DNA from: Pseudobacillus wudalianchiensis
GTDB taxonomy: Bacteria; Bacillota; Bacilli; Bacillales; Domibacillaceae
Direction: 5' to 3'
Length of the DNA: 64,000 nt
NCBI RefSeq assembly: GCF_001685015.1
Contig: NZ_MAYT01000027.1
Coordinates: forward strand, 218,589-282,588
In this document: positions 1 to 8,030 of the stretch, in pieces
Layout of the letters: each line of letters starts with the position of its first letter
Position numbering within the stretch: position 1 is the first letter of the stretch
Position numbers and translations under genes: made by a program
The notes under the pieces: generated by a model
What the model was told of the DNA's origin: nothing
Database searches by the model: none
The model's input: the letters and a program-made list of their open reading frames with translations, nothing else

Positions 1-445
1 TTAAGACGGTTTTTACACTAACGGAGCGGCCATTCATTCTTTTAAAAATCGCATCATCAATTGCATCCATACTAATATTCACTCGTTCCAAACCAGCCGT
101 TTTCAGCTCTTTTGCATATTTCGGCAGGAAGACGCCATTCGTTGTTAAGGCAATATCTTTGATAGCCGTTTTAGTGTACAAACCATGGATGAGCTCGGGC
201 AAGTTTTTCCTAAGTAACGGCTCGCCTCCCGTTAGTCTGACTTTTTCTACTCCCAGTTCTGTTGCCGCCTCGACAACACGAATAATCTCTTCAAAGCTTA
301 AATATTGCTCCTTTGGCAAAAACGGATAATCTGCACCGAAGATTTCAGCCGGCATACAGTAAGAGCAGCGAAAATTGCATTGATCCGTCAAGGAAATTCG
401 AATGTCTCTGAGCGGTCTGTTAAACTGGTCTTTTACTTGTCCCAT
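1..445 (-). CDS. moaA: GTP 3',8-cyclase MoaA (C-terminus cut by window edge)
   Basis: The first 148 codons of the radical-SAM enzyme that starts molybdenum cofactor (Moco) synthesis, converting GTP to the precursor that MoaC cyclises. The CNFRCSYC motif gives the cluster ligands Cys23, Cys27 and Cys30, and the SAM-contacting LTGGEP motif lies near residue 70. ATG at 445 has AAGGGG about 8 bases upstream. The C-terminal half with the second Fe-S cluster is outside the window. Gene order (mobA, moaD and moaE upstream on the same strand) supports the call. Family identity is clear. Confidence 0.93.
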   Translation of the reverse strand, partial: MGQVKDQFNRPLRDIRISLTDQCNFRCSYCMPAEIFGADYPFLPKEQYLSFEEIIRVVEAATELGVEKVRLTGGEPLLRKNLPELIHGLYTKTAIKDIALTTNGVFLPKYAKELKTAGLERVNISMDAIDDAIFKRMNGRSVSVKTVL

Positions 446-488
446 TCCATTCCCCTTTCTGGATGCCGCCTGGCTTAACAAATTTCCG

Positions 489-1115
489 TTATGTTAGCGG
501 ATCACATGACTTACCAGTAAATAATTGGCTGTAGGCATCCTTCGTATTAATATTTTGGAATAATGTATCTGCTGACAGCAAATCAGCTTCTGTTCGTTCT
601 TTAACCGTTATCTTTCTAATCATATCAATCATTCTATAATTCCCGCTAGCAAGCTGGTCTGTCACAATAGGCAGCACTCTCCGGTGATAAACCGCGACGA
701 GCGGATGGATTTTGCCATTTATAATCGGAATAACAGCATCCACGCTTTCATCGGCTGCAGCAGCCAACTGACTCACTACCTCAGCTGTAATGAGCGGCAT
801 ATCACAAGGGAGTACGACGTACCATTCAGCGTCACTCTGCTTCATTGCACTGTACAATCCTGAGAGTGGTCCATTGCCCTGATAAGGAGGCAAGTCTTCT
901 AGGACTTTGACCGCTGCCCGGCGATTAAATCGATCCGTAAGAGAGGGATGACTAATAATCATTCTTTTATCGGCAAAAGGAGCAAGAGCCTCCATAGCAT
1001 ATTCAAAAAAATATTTTTCTTTGAATTTAGCAAAAGCTTTTGGCTTGCCGAACCTTCTTGATTCTCCACCTGCTAAAATAACACCGGCCCACTGCTTCCT
1101 TTGTTTTACCAGCAA
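489..1115 (-). CDS. mobA: Molybdenum cofactor guanylyltransferase MobA
   Basis: A 208-residue nucleotidyltransferase that joins GMP to molybdopterin to give the MGD cofactor used by DMSO-reductase-family enzymes. The N-terminal LAGGESRRFG loop (about residues 14-23) binds GTP, and PCDMP (about residue 104) carries the metal-binding aspartate. The start is TTG at 1115, only 5 bases after the moaD stop, with a weak ribosome site, so translational coupling to moaD is likely. A MobA fits the bis-MGD catalytic subunit encoded at 9114-11282. Length is normal for the family. Confidence 0.92.
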   Translation of the reverse strand: MLVKQRKQWAGVILAGGESRRFGKPKAFAKFKEKYFFEYAMEALAPFADKRMIISHPSLTDRFNRRAAVKVLEDLPPYQGNGPLSGLYSAMKQSDAEWYVVLPCDMPLITAEVVSQLAAAADESVDAVIPIINGKIHPLVAVYHRRVLPIVTDQLASGNYRMIDMIRKITVKERTEADLLSADTLFQNINTKDAYSQLFTGKSCDPLT

Positions 1116-1120
1116 TATTT

Positions 1121-1351
1121 TTACCCGCCGCTCACAGGTGGAATAAGTGCGACTGTATCACCTGACTTAATGACATCGTCCACGTCTGCATATTCTTCAT
1201 TAACGGCGACGATTAAGGAATCGGTATCAATCGAATGCTGTTCATGCAATTCTTGTAATAGCTCTTTCACTGTTAGTTCATCACGGGCAAGCTCTAACTG
1301 TTCCTGTCCAACCTGCTCCTTTAAGTGGGCAAAACAAAGCACATTAATCAT
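1121..1351 (-). CDS. moaD: Molybdopterin synthase small subunit MoaD
   Basis: A 76-residue ubiquitin-fold sulfur carrier that ends in the diagnostic Gly-Gly. That C-terminus is adenylylated by MoeB and then thiocarboxylated, and it donates sulfur to the dithiolene of molybdopterin. Its start overlaps the moaE stop by 8 bases, so the two synthase subunits are translated together. The acidic, leucine-rich middle and the PPVSGG tail match MoaD. Confidence 0.93.
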   Translation of the reverse strand: MINVLCFAHLKEQVGQEQLELARDELTVKELLQELHEQHSIDTDSLIVAVNEEYADVDDVIKSGDTVALIPPVSGG

Positions 1352-1814
1352 AAATTTCTTCCCCCTTTGGCTTTCCTTCCGGATAGGCTTCTGTCTCTAA
1401 TTGATTTCCAATCCACTCTTCTCCGTCTTCCCAATGCTCTTTTTTCCAGATAGGGACAATTTGCTTGATTCGTTCAATCGCATACTCACTTGCCCTAAAG
1501 GCATCTTTACGATGAGGGGTAGAGACAGCAATCACAACGGCAATATCAGAAATAGCTAAATCGCCTGTTCGGTGTGTAATCGCTGTTTTGGCATCTGGCC
1601 ATTTTTCTTTAATCTCTTCTCCGATTCTTTTCAGCTGTTTTTCAGCCATTGATTGATAGGCCTCATATGTTAACGACAGCGTTCGACGGCCGTGTGTGTA
1701 TTCTCTTACTGTCCCGATAAAGTTAGAAATAGCCCCAGCCTCGGGACGAACTACTTTTTTTGTCACTTCCTCAACCGAAATCGGCTGATCCGTTACGATA
1801 AACAAACGTTCCAA
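1344..1814 (-). CDS. moaE: Molybdopterin synthase catalytic subunit MoaE
   Basis: The large subunit of molybdopterin synthase, which converts cyclic pyranopterin monophosphate to molybdopterin using MoaD thiocarboxylate. Diagnostic stretches include GAISNFIGTVRE near the N-terminus, HRTGDLAISD in the middle and AFRASEYAIE plus IVPIWKKE toward the C-terminus. I place the start at TTG 1814 because GGGAGGGAAC lies 7-8 bases upstream. The in-frame ATG at 1832 has no ribosome site and would add six residues. MoaD follows with an 8-base overlap. moaC is divergent upstream. Confidence 0.93.
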   Translation of the reverse strand: MERLFIVTDQPISVEEVTKKVVRPEAGAISNFIGTVREYTHGRRTLSLTYEAYQSMAEKQLKRIGEEIKEKWPDAKTAITHRTGDLAISDIAVVIAVSTPHRKDAFRASEYAIERIKQIVPIWKKEHWEDGEEWIGNQLETEAYPEGKPKGEEIYD

Positions 1815-1935
1815 TTCTTGTTCCCTCCCCATGGAAATATACTTATTACAGTTCTCTTATTTCAGTTGATTCTCCTTCCATGTTACAATCAAATCAGCTT
1901 TCTTTAAGGTAATCATTGCAGAAAAGAGGGATCTT

Positions 1936-2430
1936 ATGTCTGAATTTACTCATTTTAATCAGCAAGGAAGAGCCAAGATGGTCGATATTACGGAGAAACA
2001 ACCGTCCCACCGGTCTGCTACAGCGCAAACAAGCATCCTTGTGAATGAACAAATTTATCAGCAAATTAACAACCATGCGATCAAAAAAGGAGATGTTCTG
2101 GCTGTCGCCCAAGTAGCTGGTATTATGGCAGCTAAACAAACTTCTACCCTTATTCCGATGTGTCATCCAATCCCAATAAGCGGCGTCGATATTGCATTTG
2201 ACTGGTTAGAAGAAAAACCTGACTACAGGCTGACTATTACCGTTTCCACAAAAACAAAAGGCAGTACAGGAGTGGAAATGGAGGCTCTTACTGCAGCTTC
2301 TATCTGTGCTTTGACCGTCTATGACATGTGCAAAGCGATAGACAAAGGAATGGTGATCGGTCCAACTTATTTAGTTAAAAAATCGGGCGGCAAAAACGGT
2401 GATTACAACCGTGAGGGAGCCGTCGACTAA
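1936..2430 (+). CDS. moaC: Cyclic pyranopterin monophosphate synthase MoaC
   Basis: A 164-residue enzyme that works with MoaA to form cyclic pyranopterin monophosphate. Recognisable MoaC blocks are KMVDITEK at the N-terminus, MCHPIPISG (about residues 75-83), GVEMEALTA (about residue 115), YDMCKA and the KKSGGKNG tail. It is the only plus-strand gene of the Moco island, divergent from moaE with about 120 bases between them. AGAGGG precedes the ATG. Its end lies only 10 bases from the stop of the convergent moeB gene, with no clear terminator between. Confidence 0.95.
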   Translation: MSEFTHFNQQGRAKMVDITEKQPSHRSATAQTSILVNEQIYQQINNHAIKKGDVLAVAQVAGIMAAKQTSTLIPMCHPIPISGVDIAFDWLEEKPDYRLTITVSTKTKGSTGVEMEALTAASICALTVYDMCKAIDKGMVIGPTYLVKKSGGKNGDYNREGAVD

Positions 2431-2440
2431 AGAAGAGAAA

Positions 2441-3463
2441 CTAGCCAAATAGTTTCGTGTAATACTTTTTTGCCTCCGCCTGGTCATTCGTTCCATGCAC
2501 AAGCATGCGGCCATCGTGAAATACAGCGAGACGATGCAAAGGAAAGTGAATGGTCACCATATACGGATTGCGCTTAACTGGATAGCCTTGCCCTGCAAAT
2601 GTCTGTTCTAACTCTGAAAGATTCACTTTTCTTGCCTCGGCCGGGCGGATTTGCACTGTATTTCTTCCGCATAACACTGATGTTTTTGTCAGATTTTCAT
2701 GAGATAAATGTGGATACACAGGCGACTCTCCGCACGTAGGACATTCTTTTCTTTTCACTTTGTTCACGTTAATTTCTTTATGCATATTCTTCCAAAGATC
2801 AAACATAATGAGCTTCCCATTTAAAGCCTGCCAGTCTTCTACTAATATCTTCATCGCTTCCGTTACTTGGTAAGAGACGACATGAGTAGCAGCTGGCCCA
2901 ATAATGCCCGCCGTGTCACACGTATAACCACTGCCGACTGCTCCTCTTTCCCATAGACAGCGAAGACACGGTGTTTCCCCAGGAAGGATGACGAAGACCA
3001 TTCCATGACTTCCTGTACATGCTCCATAAATCCACGGTATACCGAGCTGATGGGCGACGTCATTGATCATCAGCCTTGTTTCATAATTATCAGTGGCATC
3101 GATCATCAAATCTGCTTCTTCAGCAAGTTCCAACAATTCAGCGTAGGAAGCGTCAATCACTTCTGCCTGGACCGTGACAGCTGAGTTAATAGCCGCTAGT
3201 CTTTGCTGTGCAGCCATCGCTTTTGGAACCGCAAGCCTTGAATCCTCTTCACTATAGAGCTGTTGCCGCTGCAAATTGCTTTCCTCTACATAATCACGAT
3301 CAATAATCGTTAGACGGCCGATGCCCGCTCGTACTAGTGCTTCTGCATTTCCTGTACCAAGCGCTCCCGCACCAACAAGAAGTACATGCTTCTCTTTCAG
3401 TTTCCTCTGTCCTTCTCTGCCGATAGGAGAAAACAGCTCTTGCCTTGAATAACGTCCTTGCAT
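2441..3463 (-). CDS. moeB: MoeB/ThiF-family adenylyltransferase
   Basis: An E1-like enzyme that adenylylates the C-terminal glycine of MoaD (or ThiS) before sulfur transfer. The GAGALGTG nucleotide loop, RQQLYSEED, DATDNYETR and two zinc-binding pairs (CLRC and CPTC) are all present. A roughly 95-residue C-terminal extension, which carries the stretch VLCGRNTVQIRP, follows the E1 core; similar tails occur on Bacillus ThiF/MoeB proteins. I prefer ATG 3463 (purine-rich AGAAAGG and GAG upstream) over the TTG at 3490. Context favours MoeB, although a dual role with ThiS cannot be excluded. Confidence 0.85.
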   Translation of the reverse strand: MQGRYSRQELFSPIGREGQRKLKEKHVLLVGAGALGTGNAEALVRAGIGRLTIIDRDYVEESNLQRQQLYSEEDSRLAVPKAMAAQQRLAAINSAVTVQAEVIDASYAELLELAEEADLMIDATDNYETRLMINDVAHQLGIPWIYGACTGSHGMVFVILPGETPCLRCLWERGAVGSGYTCDTAGIIGPAATHVVSYQVTEAMKILVEDWQALNGKLIMFDLWKNMHKEINVNKVKRKECPTCGESPVYPHLSHENLTKTSVLCGRNTVQIRPAEARKVNLSELEQTFAGQGYPVKRNPYMVTIHFPLHRLAVFHDGRMLVHGTNDQAEAKKYYTKLFG

Positions 3464-3587
3464 CTCTTTATCTTTCCTTTCTAGTGGCAAGACTTATTGT
3501 TCAAGCAGGGTCTTTGACACGATCCGTGTCTCTTTTACTGCTCGTGCTCGTTCTTCTATGCTAAATAAACCGACCCCGCGGAGGTTG

Positions 3588-3698
3588 TTATTTCTTCGAG
3601 TTCTTCTTCTTATCTTCAACAACAAGCCGAACAACTCCTTCAAATTCTCTTATCGTTACACATATTTCGTCTTTTTTAGCGTATTTGCGAACAGTCAT
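3588..3698 (-). CDS. Small basic protein of 36 residues, function unknown
   Basis: A short open frame just downstream of the GAF gene, with GAGGGG 3 bases before ATG 3698. The product begins MTVRKYAKKDEICVT and ends in a lysine-rich tail; the predicted core EGVVRLVVED could be a beta hairpin. The frame stays open upstream to the GAF stop codon, so a TTG start that adds 11 residues is possible. I do not recognise a family. It would be the last gene of the regulator-GAF transcript. About 95 bases further on, toward moeB, hold only a weak 6-bp hairpin (gacacg/cgtgtc). Confidence 0.4.
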   Translation of the reverse strand: MTVRKYAKKDEICVTIREFEGVVRLVVEDKKKNSKK

Positions 3699-3752
3699 AT
3701 GCCCCTCTTGAATAAACCTGGTCAATGACTGTTTCCTGATACCAACTGAGCT

Positions 3753-4196
3753 TCAGATCATTATGATACTTTCAAGATCTTCCGCAAACATTTGCACGTC
3801 CAACTGTTCTCTCTTCGTAAATATTGCCTTGTTCCTTCGTCCAATAAGCAAGACTCCCTTTGGATGGTTAAAAGGAAAAAGCGGCACTGCATAAACGGAT
3901 ACAAGTTTTTCAGCGAGCATAATAGGGTAATCTAGTACTGTCCCACTAATGTTGTGCGGAAATTCCTCAACGAGAATGGATCGGCCAGTTAAAATAACTT
4001 TTCCAGCCACTCCTTTGCCATAACGAACGGTAATTCGTTTATATTTATCGTTGCTATTGCCGGCTGCATAGCGCCACGTAATGTCTGTTCCTTTTACATT
4101 TTGAAAAGCAAGAGCCACAAAATCAATGGAAATACGCTCTCTTAATTGATCAAATAAGCGGAGTACTTGCTGCTCTTCCCCTGTATTATTTATCAT
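3753..4196 (-). CDS. nreA: GAF-domain nitrate sensor, NreA-like
   Basis: A 147-residue protein made almost entirely of one GAF domain (about residues 15-145), with the pattern GKGVAGKVILTGRS typical of GAF sensors. In Staphylococcus, NreA is a cytoplasmic nitrate receptor that modulates the kinase NreB. Length, the stand-alone GAF fold and its place 12 bases after an NreC-like regulator in a nitrate island support the same role here. Direct conservation of the nitrate pocket could not be checked by eye. ATG at 4196 follows GAGGAATC. Confidence 0.75.
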   Translation of the reverse strand: MINNTGEEQQVLRLFDQLRERISIDFVALAFQNVKGTDITWRYAAGNSNDKYKRITVRYGKGVAGKVILTGRSILVEEFPHNISGTVLDYPIMLAEKLVSVYAVPLFPFNHPKGVLLIGRRNKAIFTKREQLDVQMFAEDLESIIMI

Positions 4197-4208
4197 AAAT
4201 GATTCCTC

Positions 4209-4868
4209 TTATATACCATAGCCGAGAAGCCCTTTCTTCAGAGCATATGCCACAAGCTCCGGCCGTGTTTTCATTTGCAGTTTCTCCATTAAGTTTCCTT
4301 TATGTGTTTCGACAGTCTTGACACTGATTACTAATTGCTCCGCGATCTCTTTATTAGAATAGCCTTTAGCAATAAGCGTTAGCACTTCCCTTTCCCTATC
4401 TGACAGTGAATTATACGAACCCCCTCCTGAACCACTTTGCCGTATCGTACCTATGTACTCTTCCATTAATCTTCTTGTCGCTGATGGATGGAGGTAAGCT
4501 TGTCCTGAAGCGACTGACCGGATAGCAGATAACAGCTCATCATGCGGCGCACTCTTCAACAAACAGCCAGAAGCACCGGCTTCAATTGCCTGAAATAAAT
4601 ATTCCTCATCATCGTGCATCGTTAAGATGAGAATATGAACATGCGGAAGCTGCTTCTTTAATTCTGACGTAGCAGATAAGCCATCTTTTCCATGAGGCAT
4701 GCTTAAATCCATTATGACAACATCAGGATGAAGCTCCAGCGCTTTTTGGATACCTTCATTCCCTTCTGATGCCTCTCCTACCACCTCTATGTCAGAATGA
4801 TTATTTAACAGCATTTTCAGCCCCATTCGGACTACAGAATGATCGTCCACAAGTAATATTTTAATCAT
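4209..4868 (-). CDS. nreC: LuxR-type response regulator, NreC-like
   Basis: A two-component regulator with an N-terminal receiver (LVDDH; phosphoacceptor Asp54 in MDLSMP; KSAPHDE with the conserved lysine) and a C-terminal LuxR/NarL helix-turn-helix (LSDREREVL through VKTVETHKGNL). It should bind promoters of nitrate-respiration genes when phosphorylated by the HisKA_3 kinase encoded at 5084-5740. The start is ATG 4868, which has GAGGGGGAT upstream; an ATG six codons earlier has none. A hairpin terminator separates it from the kinase gene, so it probably has its own promoter. Confidence 0.85.
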   Translation of the reverse strand: MIKILLVDDHSVVRMGLKMLLNNHSDIEVVGEASEGNEGIQKALELHPDVVIMDLSMPHGKDGLSATSELKKQLPHVHILILTMHDDEEYLFQAIEAGASGCLLKSAPHDELLSAIRSVASGQAYLHPSATRRLMEEYIGTIRQSGSGGGSYNSLSDREREVLTLIAKGYSNKEIAEQLVISVKTVETHKGNLMEKLQMKTRPELVAYALKKGLLGYGI

Positions 4869-4938
4869 GATAGCAATCCCCCTCATTATTAACTTCCCGT
4901 TCTATCTGCCAATAAATCCTTACTAAACCAAAAAATAC

Positions 4939-4966
4939 TGAAAGCCTCCAATGATGGAGGCTTTCA
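4939..4966 (-). terminator. Intrinsic terminator after the kinase gene
   Basis: A perfect 11-bp stem (TGAAAGCCTCC / GGAGGCTTTCA) with a 6-base loop. On the minus strand it is followed by a T-rich run. It lies between the histidine kinase (ends 5084) and the response regulator (starts 4868), and so would end the nine-gene nitrate operon. Confidence 0.8.
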
Positions 4967-5083
4967 GGCTATTGAAACACTTTAATTTTTATTGCTTGCC
5001 TTTTTGAATCGACCACGACTTAAATTAAATGGCCGCTATTTTCCTCTTTAGCCTAATCTTATTTGCCATGAATAATCGCTGCA

Positions 5084-5740
5084 CTACGAAGGCTGCTCAA
5101 GAGGAAGTGAAACCTTGATAGCAGATCCCTTCCCTATCTCGGATTCGGCTGAAAATGTGCCTCCGCCGAGATCCATCCTTCCCTTCATCGCTGCAAGCCC
5201 TGATGTTTTCTTTAATGCTTCCTTCAGGTCAAACCCTTCGCCGTAATCTTGTATTTGCATTTTTACAAGAGACGGTTCCCACTCTATTATAATAGAAGCG
5301 CACGATGTGCCAGCATATTTAGCAATATTGGCAAGCGCCTCCTGACAAACACGGAATAAAACGAGCTTCCCGCTTTTAGATATATCTTGCGGAGTACCGC
5401 TTGACTCGATTTCTACTATAATACCATAAGTCGATGTGAATAGCTTAGCATAACTTTTAATGGCAGGGACTAGTCCAATTTCCAAAGCTGGCGGATAAAG
5501 TTCCACTGACAGCATCCGTACTTCATTAATTGTTTTTTCCATGAGTAAAGCGGTTTCCTGCATATACTGCTTCATCTCTGGTTGATCCAGCCCGGTTTCC
5601 AAAAAGCCTAAACTAGTGTAAATACCGTACAGTGTCTGTCCTATCCCCTCATGGAGCTCCGTAGCAATCCGCTTTAATTCTTCTTCTTGGAACTGAATAA
5701 TATAGGAGCTGATTTCTTGATCCACCAGCTTTTTCTCCAT
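5084..5740 (-). CDS. nreB: NreB-like histidine kinase without a sensor domain
   Basis: A 218-residue cytoplasmic HisKA_3 kinase. The phosphoacceptor is His30 in ELHEGIGQTL; HATPase blocks follow as QEALANIAKYAG, DYGEGFD and GLAAMKGRM. It should phosphorylate the NreC-like regulator. NreB proteins normally carry an N-terminal PAS domain with four Fe-S cysteines; here the protein starts only about 20 residues before the H-box and no such domain exists. A PAS domain instead ends the transporter encoded one base upstream. ATG 5740 is preceded by AAGGAGG lying inside the end of that gene, so the two are translationally coupled. Confidence 0.85.
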   Translation of the reverse strand: MEKKLVDQEISSYIIQFQEEELKRIATELHEGIGQTLYGIYTSLGFLETGLDQPEMKQYMQETALLMEKTINEVRMLSVELYPPALEIGLVPAIKSYAKLFTSTYGIIVEIESSGTPQDISKSGKLVLFRVCQEALANIAKYAGTSCASIIIEWEPSLVKMQIQDYGEGFDLKEALKKTSGLAAMKGRMDLGGGTFSAESEIGKGSAIKVSLPLEQPS

Positions 5741-5741
5741 C

Positions 5742-7256
5742 CTATCCCTCCTTTGACCAATTTAATTTTTGCTCTGTCATGTCGCTAATCATGCCGACAT
5801 ATTGCTTCACTTCACCTGCTTCATTTTTAATCGCACTAATGGTCAGCCATTCTAAATAATTACGGCCATCTTTGCGGCGATTCCATACTTCCCCTTGCCA
5901 CGATCCTTTTTCTGCTATCGCTCCCCACATTTTCTCATAAAATTCTTTCGTCTGAATACCAGATTTTAAGAAGCTTGGGTTCTTGCCGATCGCTTCATCT
6001 GCCTCATAACCTGTTAGTTGAGTAAAGGCGGGATTAACCATAATAATGGTGCCGCTCTTATCTGTTACAATCAGCCCTTCCGCTGTATGGCTAATAATTT
6101 GTTTGGAAAGGTCGAGTCTCTCCTGGAAATATAACCAGATGACTAATACAAAGCTTACGAGCGCTACTTCCGACAAAGCCATGAATCCAATCGCGTAATG
6201 GCCAGTTAAATTGAACAGTAATGTCAGCATTAGAGGCGGGAAAAAGCCACCGAGTCCTCCCATTGCCGATACGATGCCGTTTACAATCCCTGCTTGCTTA
6301 TGAAAATATGTTGGCACAAGCTTGAAGATAATGCCATTTCCAGCGCCTGCACAAAAAGCAATTGTTAAGCAGCCCACTGTATACCATTGGATGGACGGAG
6401 CAAATGACAGTAGAATAGAAGCACCTGTCACTCCAGCAAACACAAACATAAGCAAAATCAATGAATGAAAACGGTCAGCCAGCCAGCCGCCGAGCGGTCT
6501 CATGAGAGTAGCCACAACAATGAAGCCTGCTGTTCTCATACCTGCGTCCACTTTTTCCAGACCGAAATTTGTGACTAGAAAGTTGGGCAGATAAATTGTA
6601 AAAGCGACAAATGAACCGAATGTAATAAAGTAAAACAAACTAAGCATCCACATTTTTTCATTTTTATAGACACCCTTGATCTGTTCTACTAATGGTGTTT
6701 TTACTTTCTCCTCTTTTTTATCGCCAAGGAAGAAGTTGGCTGCAAAGAAGAGACCGACTAGGATTAAATATAATTGCACAGTAGCAGACCAGCCAATTTT
6801 CGAAGCGATGACTGGAGCTGCAAAGGTACTAACCGCTGTTCCTAAGTTCCCAGCTCCGTAAATGCCGTTTACCAGTCCATGCCGTTCTTTCGGATAATAT
6901 TTCGGCAATGAGGTAACACCAACAGAGAAGATGGCGCCGCCAACCCCTAAGAATAAACCGCCGATCATCAAGTCCACAAAACTATCTGCTAGGCTAATAT
7001 AATAGATAGGAAAAAGAAGAACAACGAAACTAGCAAGGAAAATCTTACGTGCTCCGAATATGTTTGCATAATAACCGAGCGGAATTCTTAATAAAGAGCC
7101 AAGAATAACCGGTATCGCCGTAACCCAGGCAAGCTGCTCTGGCGGAATAGCAATGTCTTCTTTAATAAATGGCATGAGGGAGGATAAAATAACCCAAATC
7201 ATAAAACCAACTGTTAAGTTTAGCGTCTGCAACGGCAGCTGAACTTTTTTATTCAT
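5742..7256 (-). CDS. narK: NarK-like nitrate/nitrite transporter fused to a PAS domain
   Basis: A 504-residue protein. Residues 1-375 form a 12-helix major facilitator domain with NarK/NasA features (GFMIWVILSS, the loop 2 RIPLGYYANIFGARK signature, GAGNLGTA, GAGNGIIF). Residues 384-497 form a complete PAS/PAC domain (TAEGLIVTDKSG, NPAFTQLTGY, WNRRKDGR, SDMTEQK) that contains no cysteine. NarK proteins are usually about 390-480 residues and have no PAS. The next gene is a kinase missing its PAS, suggesting that the transporter is also the sensor input. The start overlaps the preceding gene by 8 bases. Nitrate specificity is inferred from context. Confidence 0.85.
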   Translation of the reverse strand: MNKKVQLPLQTLNLTVGFMIWVILSSLMPFIKEDIAIPPEQLAWVTAIPVILGSLLRIPLGYYANIFGARKIFLASFVVLLFPIYYISLADSFVDLMIGGLFLGVGGAIFSVGVTSLPKYYPKERHGLVNGIYGAGNLGTAVSTFAAPVIASKIGWSATVQLYLILVGLFFAANFFLGDKKEEKVKTPLVEQIKGVYKNEKMWMLSLFYFITFGSFVAFTIYLPNFLVTNFGLEKVDAGMRTAGFIVVATLMRPLGGWLADRFHSLILLMFVFAGVTGASILLSFAPSIQWYTVGCLTIAFCAGAGNGIIFKLVPTYFHKQAGIVNGIVSAMGGLGGFFPPLMLTLLFNLTGHYAIGFMALSEVALVSFVLVIWLYFQERLDLSKQIISHTAEGLIVTDKSGTIIMVNPAFTQLTGYEADEAIGKNPSFLKSGIQTKEFYEKMWGAIAEKGSWQGEVWNRRKDGRNYLEWLTISAIKNEAGEVKQYVGMISDMTEQKLNWSKEG

Positions 7257-7542
7257 GGAAAGTCTCTTCCTTTCGGATCATATAGATTAATTTATTTTCT
7301 TCGTCGTGAGCGATCCACAGCCGATCATCTTTTACTACTTGACTCATTCGCGGAATTGCAAGAAAATGATGCTGGTCAAAATATAAACGGAGATGGGTGC
7401 CATCCGGGCAAAGTGTCACCTGTTCGATTACTTTTTTCGACCACGGCGCCTTCGTCCCATTTTCATCATGGATGGCTAACTGGACCGGAATGGATACGTA
7501 AGAATCCAATTCTGCTATATTAATGAGTTCCGCAGGAGCCAC
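7249..7542 (-). CDS. Hypothetical 97-residue protein of the nitrate operon
   Basis: A soluble protein of unknown function, rich in beta-strand-like stretches (VSIPVQLAIHDENG, HLRLYFDQHHF, LIYMIRKE), with no signal peptide or metal motif apart from one cysteine. The GTG start at 7542 has AAAGG just upstream and overlaps the previous gene by 23 bases; the stop overlaps the transporter start by 8 bases. Such packing means it belongs to the operon, perhaps as a maturation or assembly factor. I do not recognise a family. Confidence 0.7.
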   Translation of the reverse strand: MAPAELINIAELDSYVSIPVQLAIHDENGTKAPWSKKVIEQVTLCPDGTHLRLYFDQHHFLAIPRMSQVVKDDRLWIAHDEENKLIYMIRKEETFHE

Positions 7543-7831
7543 ACCCTTTCGTGAATGGATAAATATAAAACTGATAGCCTTGTATATAGTTCCAAAAGCG
7601 CTCGTCCGCCTCGTCTTCCAAATGTAAGACTAGCTCTTCTTCAGAGGACCAATTACTCATGCCCTTCACTTCGGCAACGACCACTTCAAGGCCATCCTGC
7701 TTCTTTTCTTCTAAATACCATTTCAACCGCTTGCCGCTAAACAGCTCCGCGAGCAGCCGGTCAACCTCCTGTTTGAACTCGCCTTGTTCAGGCCGGATAA
7801 AGCAAAAATCCAAATAGGTTTCATTGTTCAT
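7520..7831 (-). CDS. Hypothetical 103-residue acidic protein ending CGSCGTH
   Basis: A small acidic cytoplasmic protein whose last residues CGSCGTH could bind metal or take part in thiol chemistry. ATG 7831 has AAAGGAG about 10 bases upstream; longer in-frame starts up to 7882 lie inside the preceding membrane gene and lack a ribosome site. It overlaps both neighbours, so it is operon-coupled. It is similar in size to the redox-enzyme maturation chaperones that accompany molybdoenzymes, but no family signature is visible. Function is unknown. Confidence 0.68.
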   Translation of the reverse strand: MNNETYLDFCFIRPEQGEFKQEVDRLLAELFSGKRLKWYLEEKKQDGLEVVVAEVKGMSNWSSEEELVLHLEDEADERFWNYIQGYQFYIYPFTKGCGSCGTH

Positions 7832-8030
7832 CGTGATGCACTCCTTTGCGCTTTCTATCCTGCTGATAAACAAGTAGAGCAATCGGAAATAATAAAATAT
7901 TGAATCCGCAATAAATTAAAACAGTTACATAATGTTCAAAGAAATATTGGTGAACGATCAATTGGGTAAAGACGATGTTCATCATCAAAATGACACAAAG
8001 AACGGCCACACTCAGATAGCTACGCTTCAT
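7821..8030 (-). CDS. Small two-helix membrane protein (69 residues)
   Basis: Two hydrophobic segments (about residues 6-26 and 33-55) joined by a short loop containing HQYFFEHY, with a basic tail (QQDRKRKG). It begins 11 bases inside the Rieske gene, behind AGGGGTG, and overlaps the next gene by 11 bases. A small membrane subunit or assembly factor of the reductase complex is plausible. No family recognised. Confidence 0.7.
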   Translation of the reverse strand: MKRSYLSVAVLCVILMMNIVFTQLIVHQYFFEHYVTVLIYCGFNILLFPIALLVYQQDRKRKGVHHDEQ

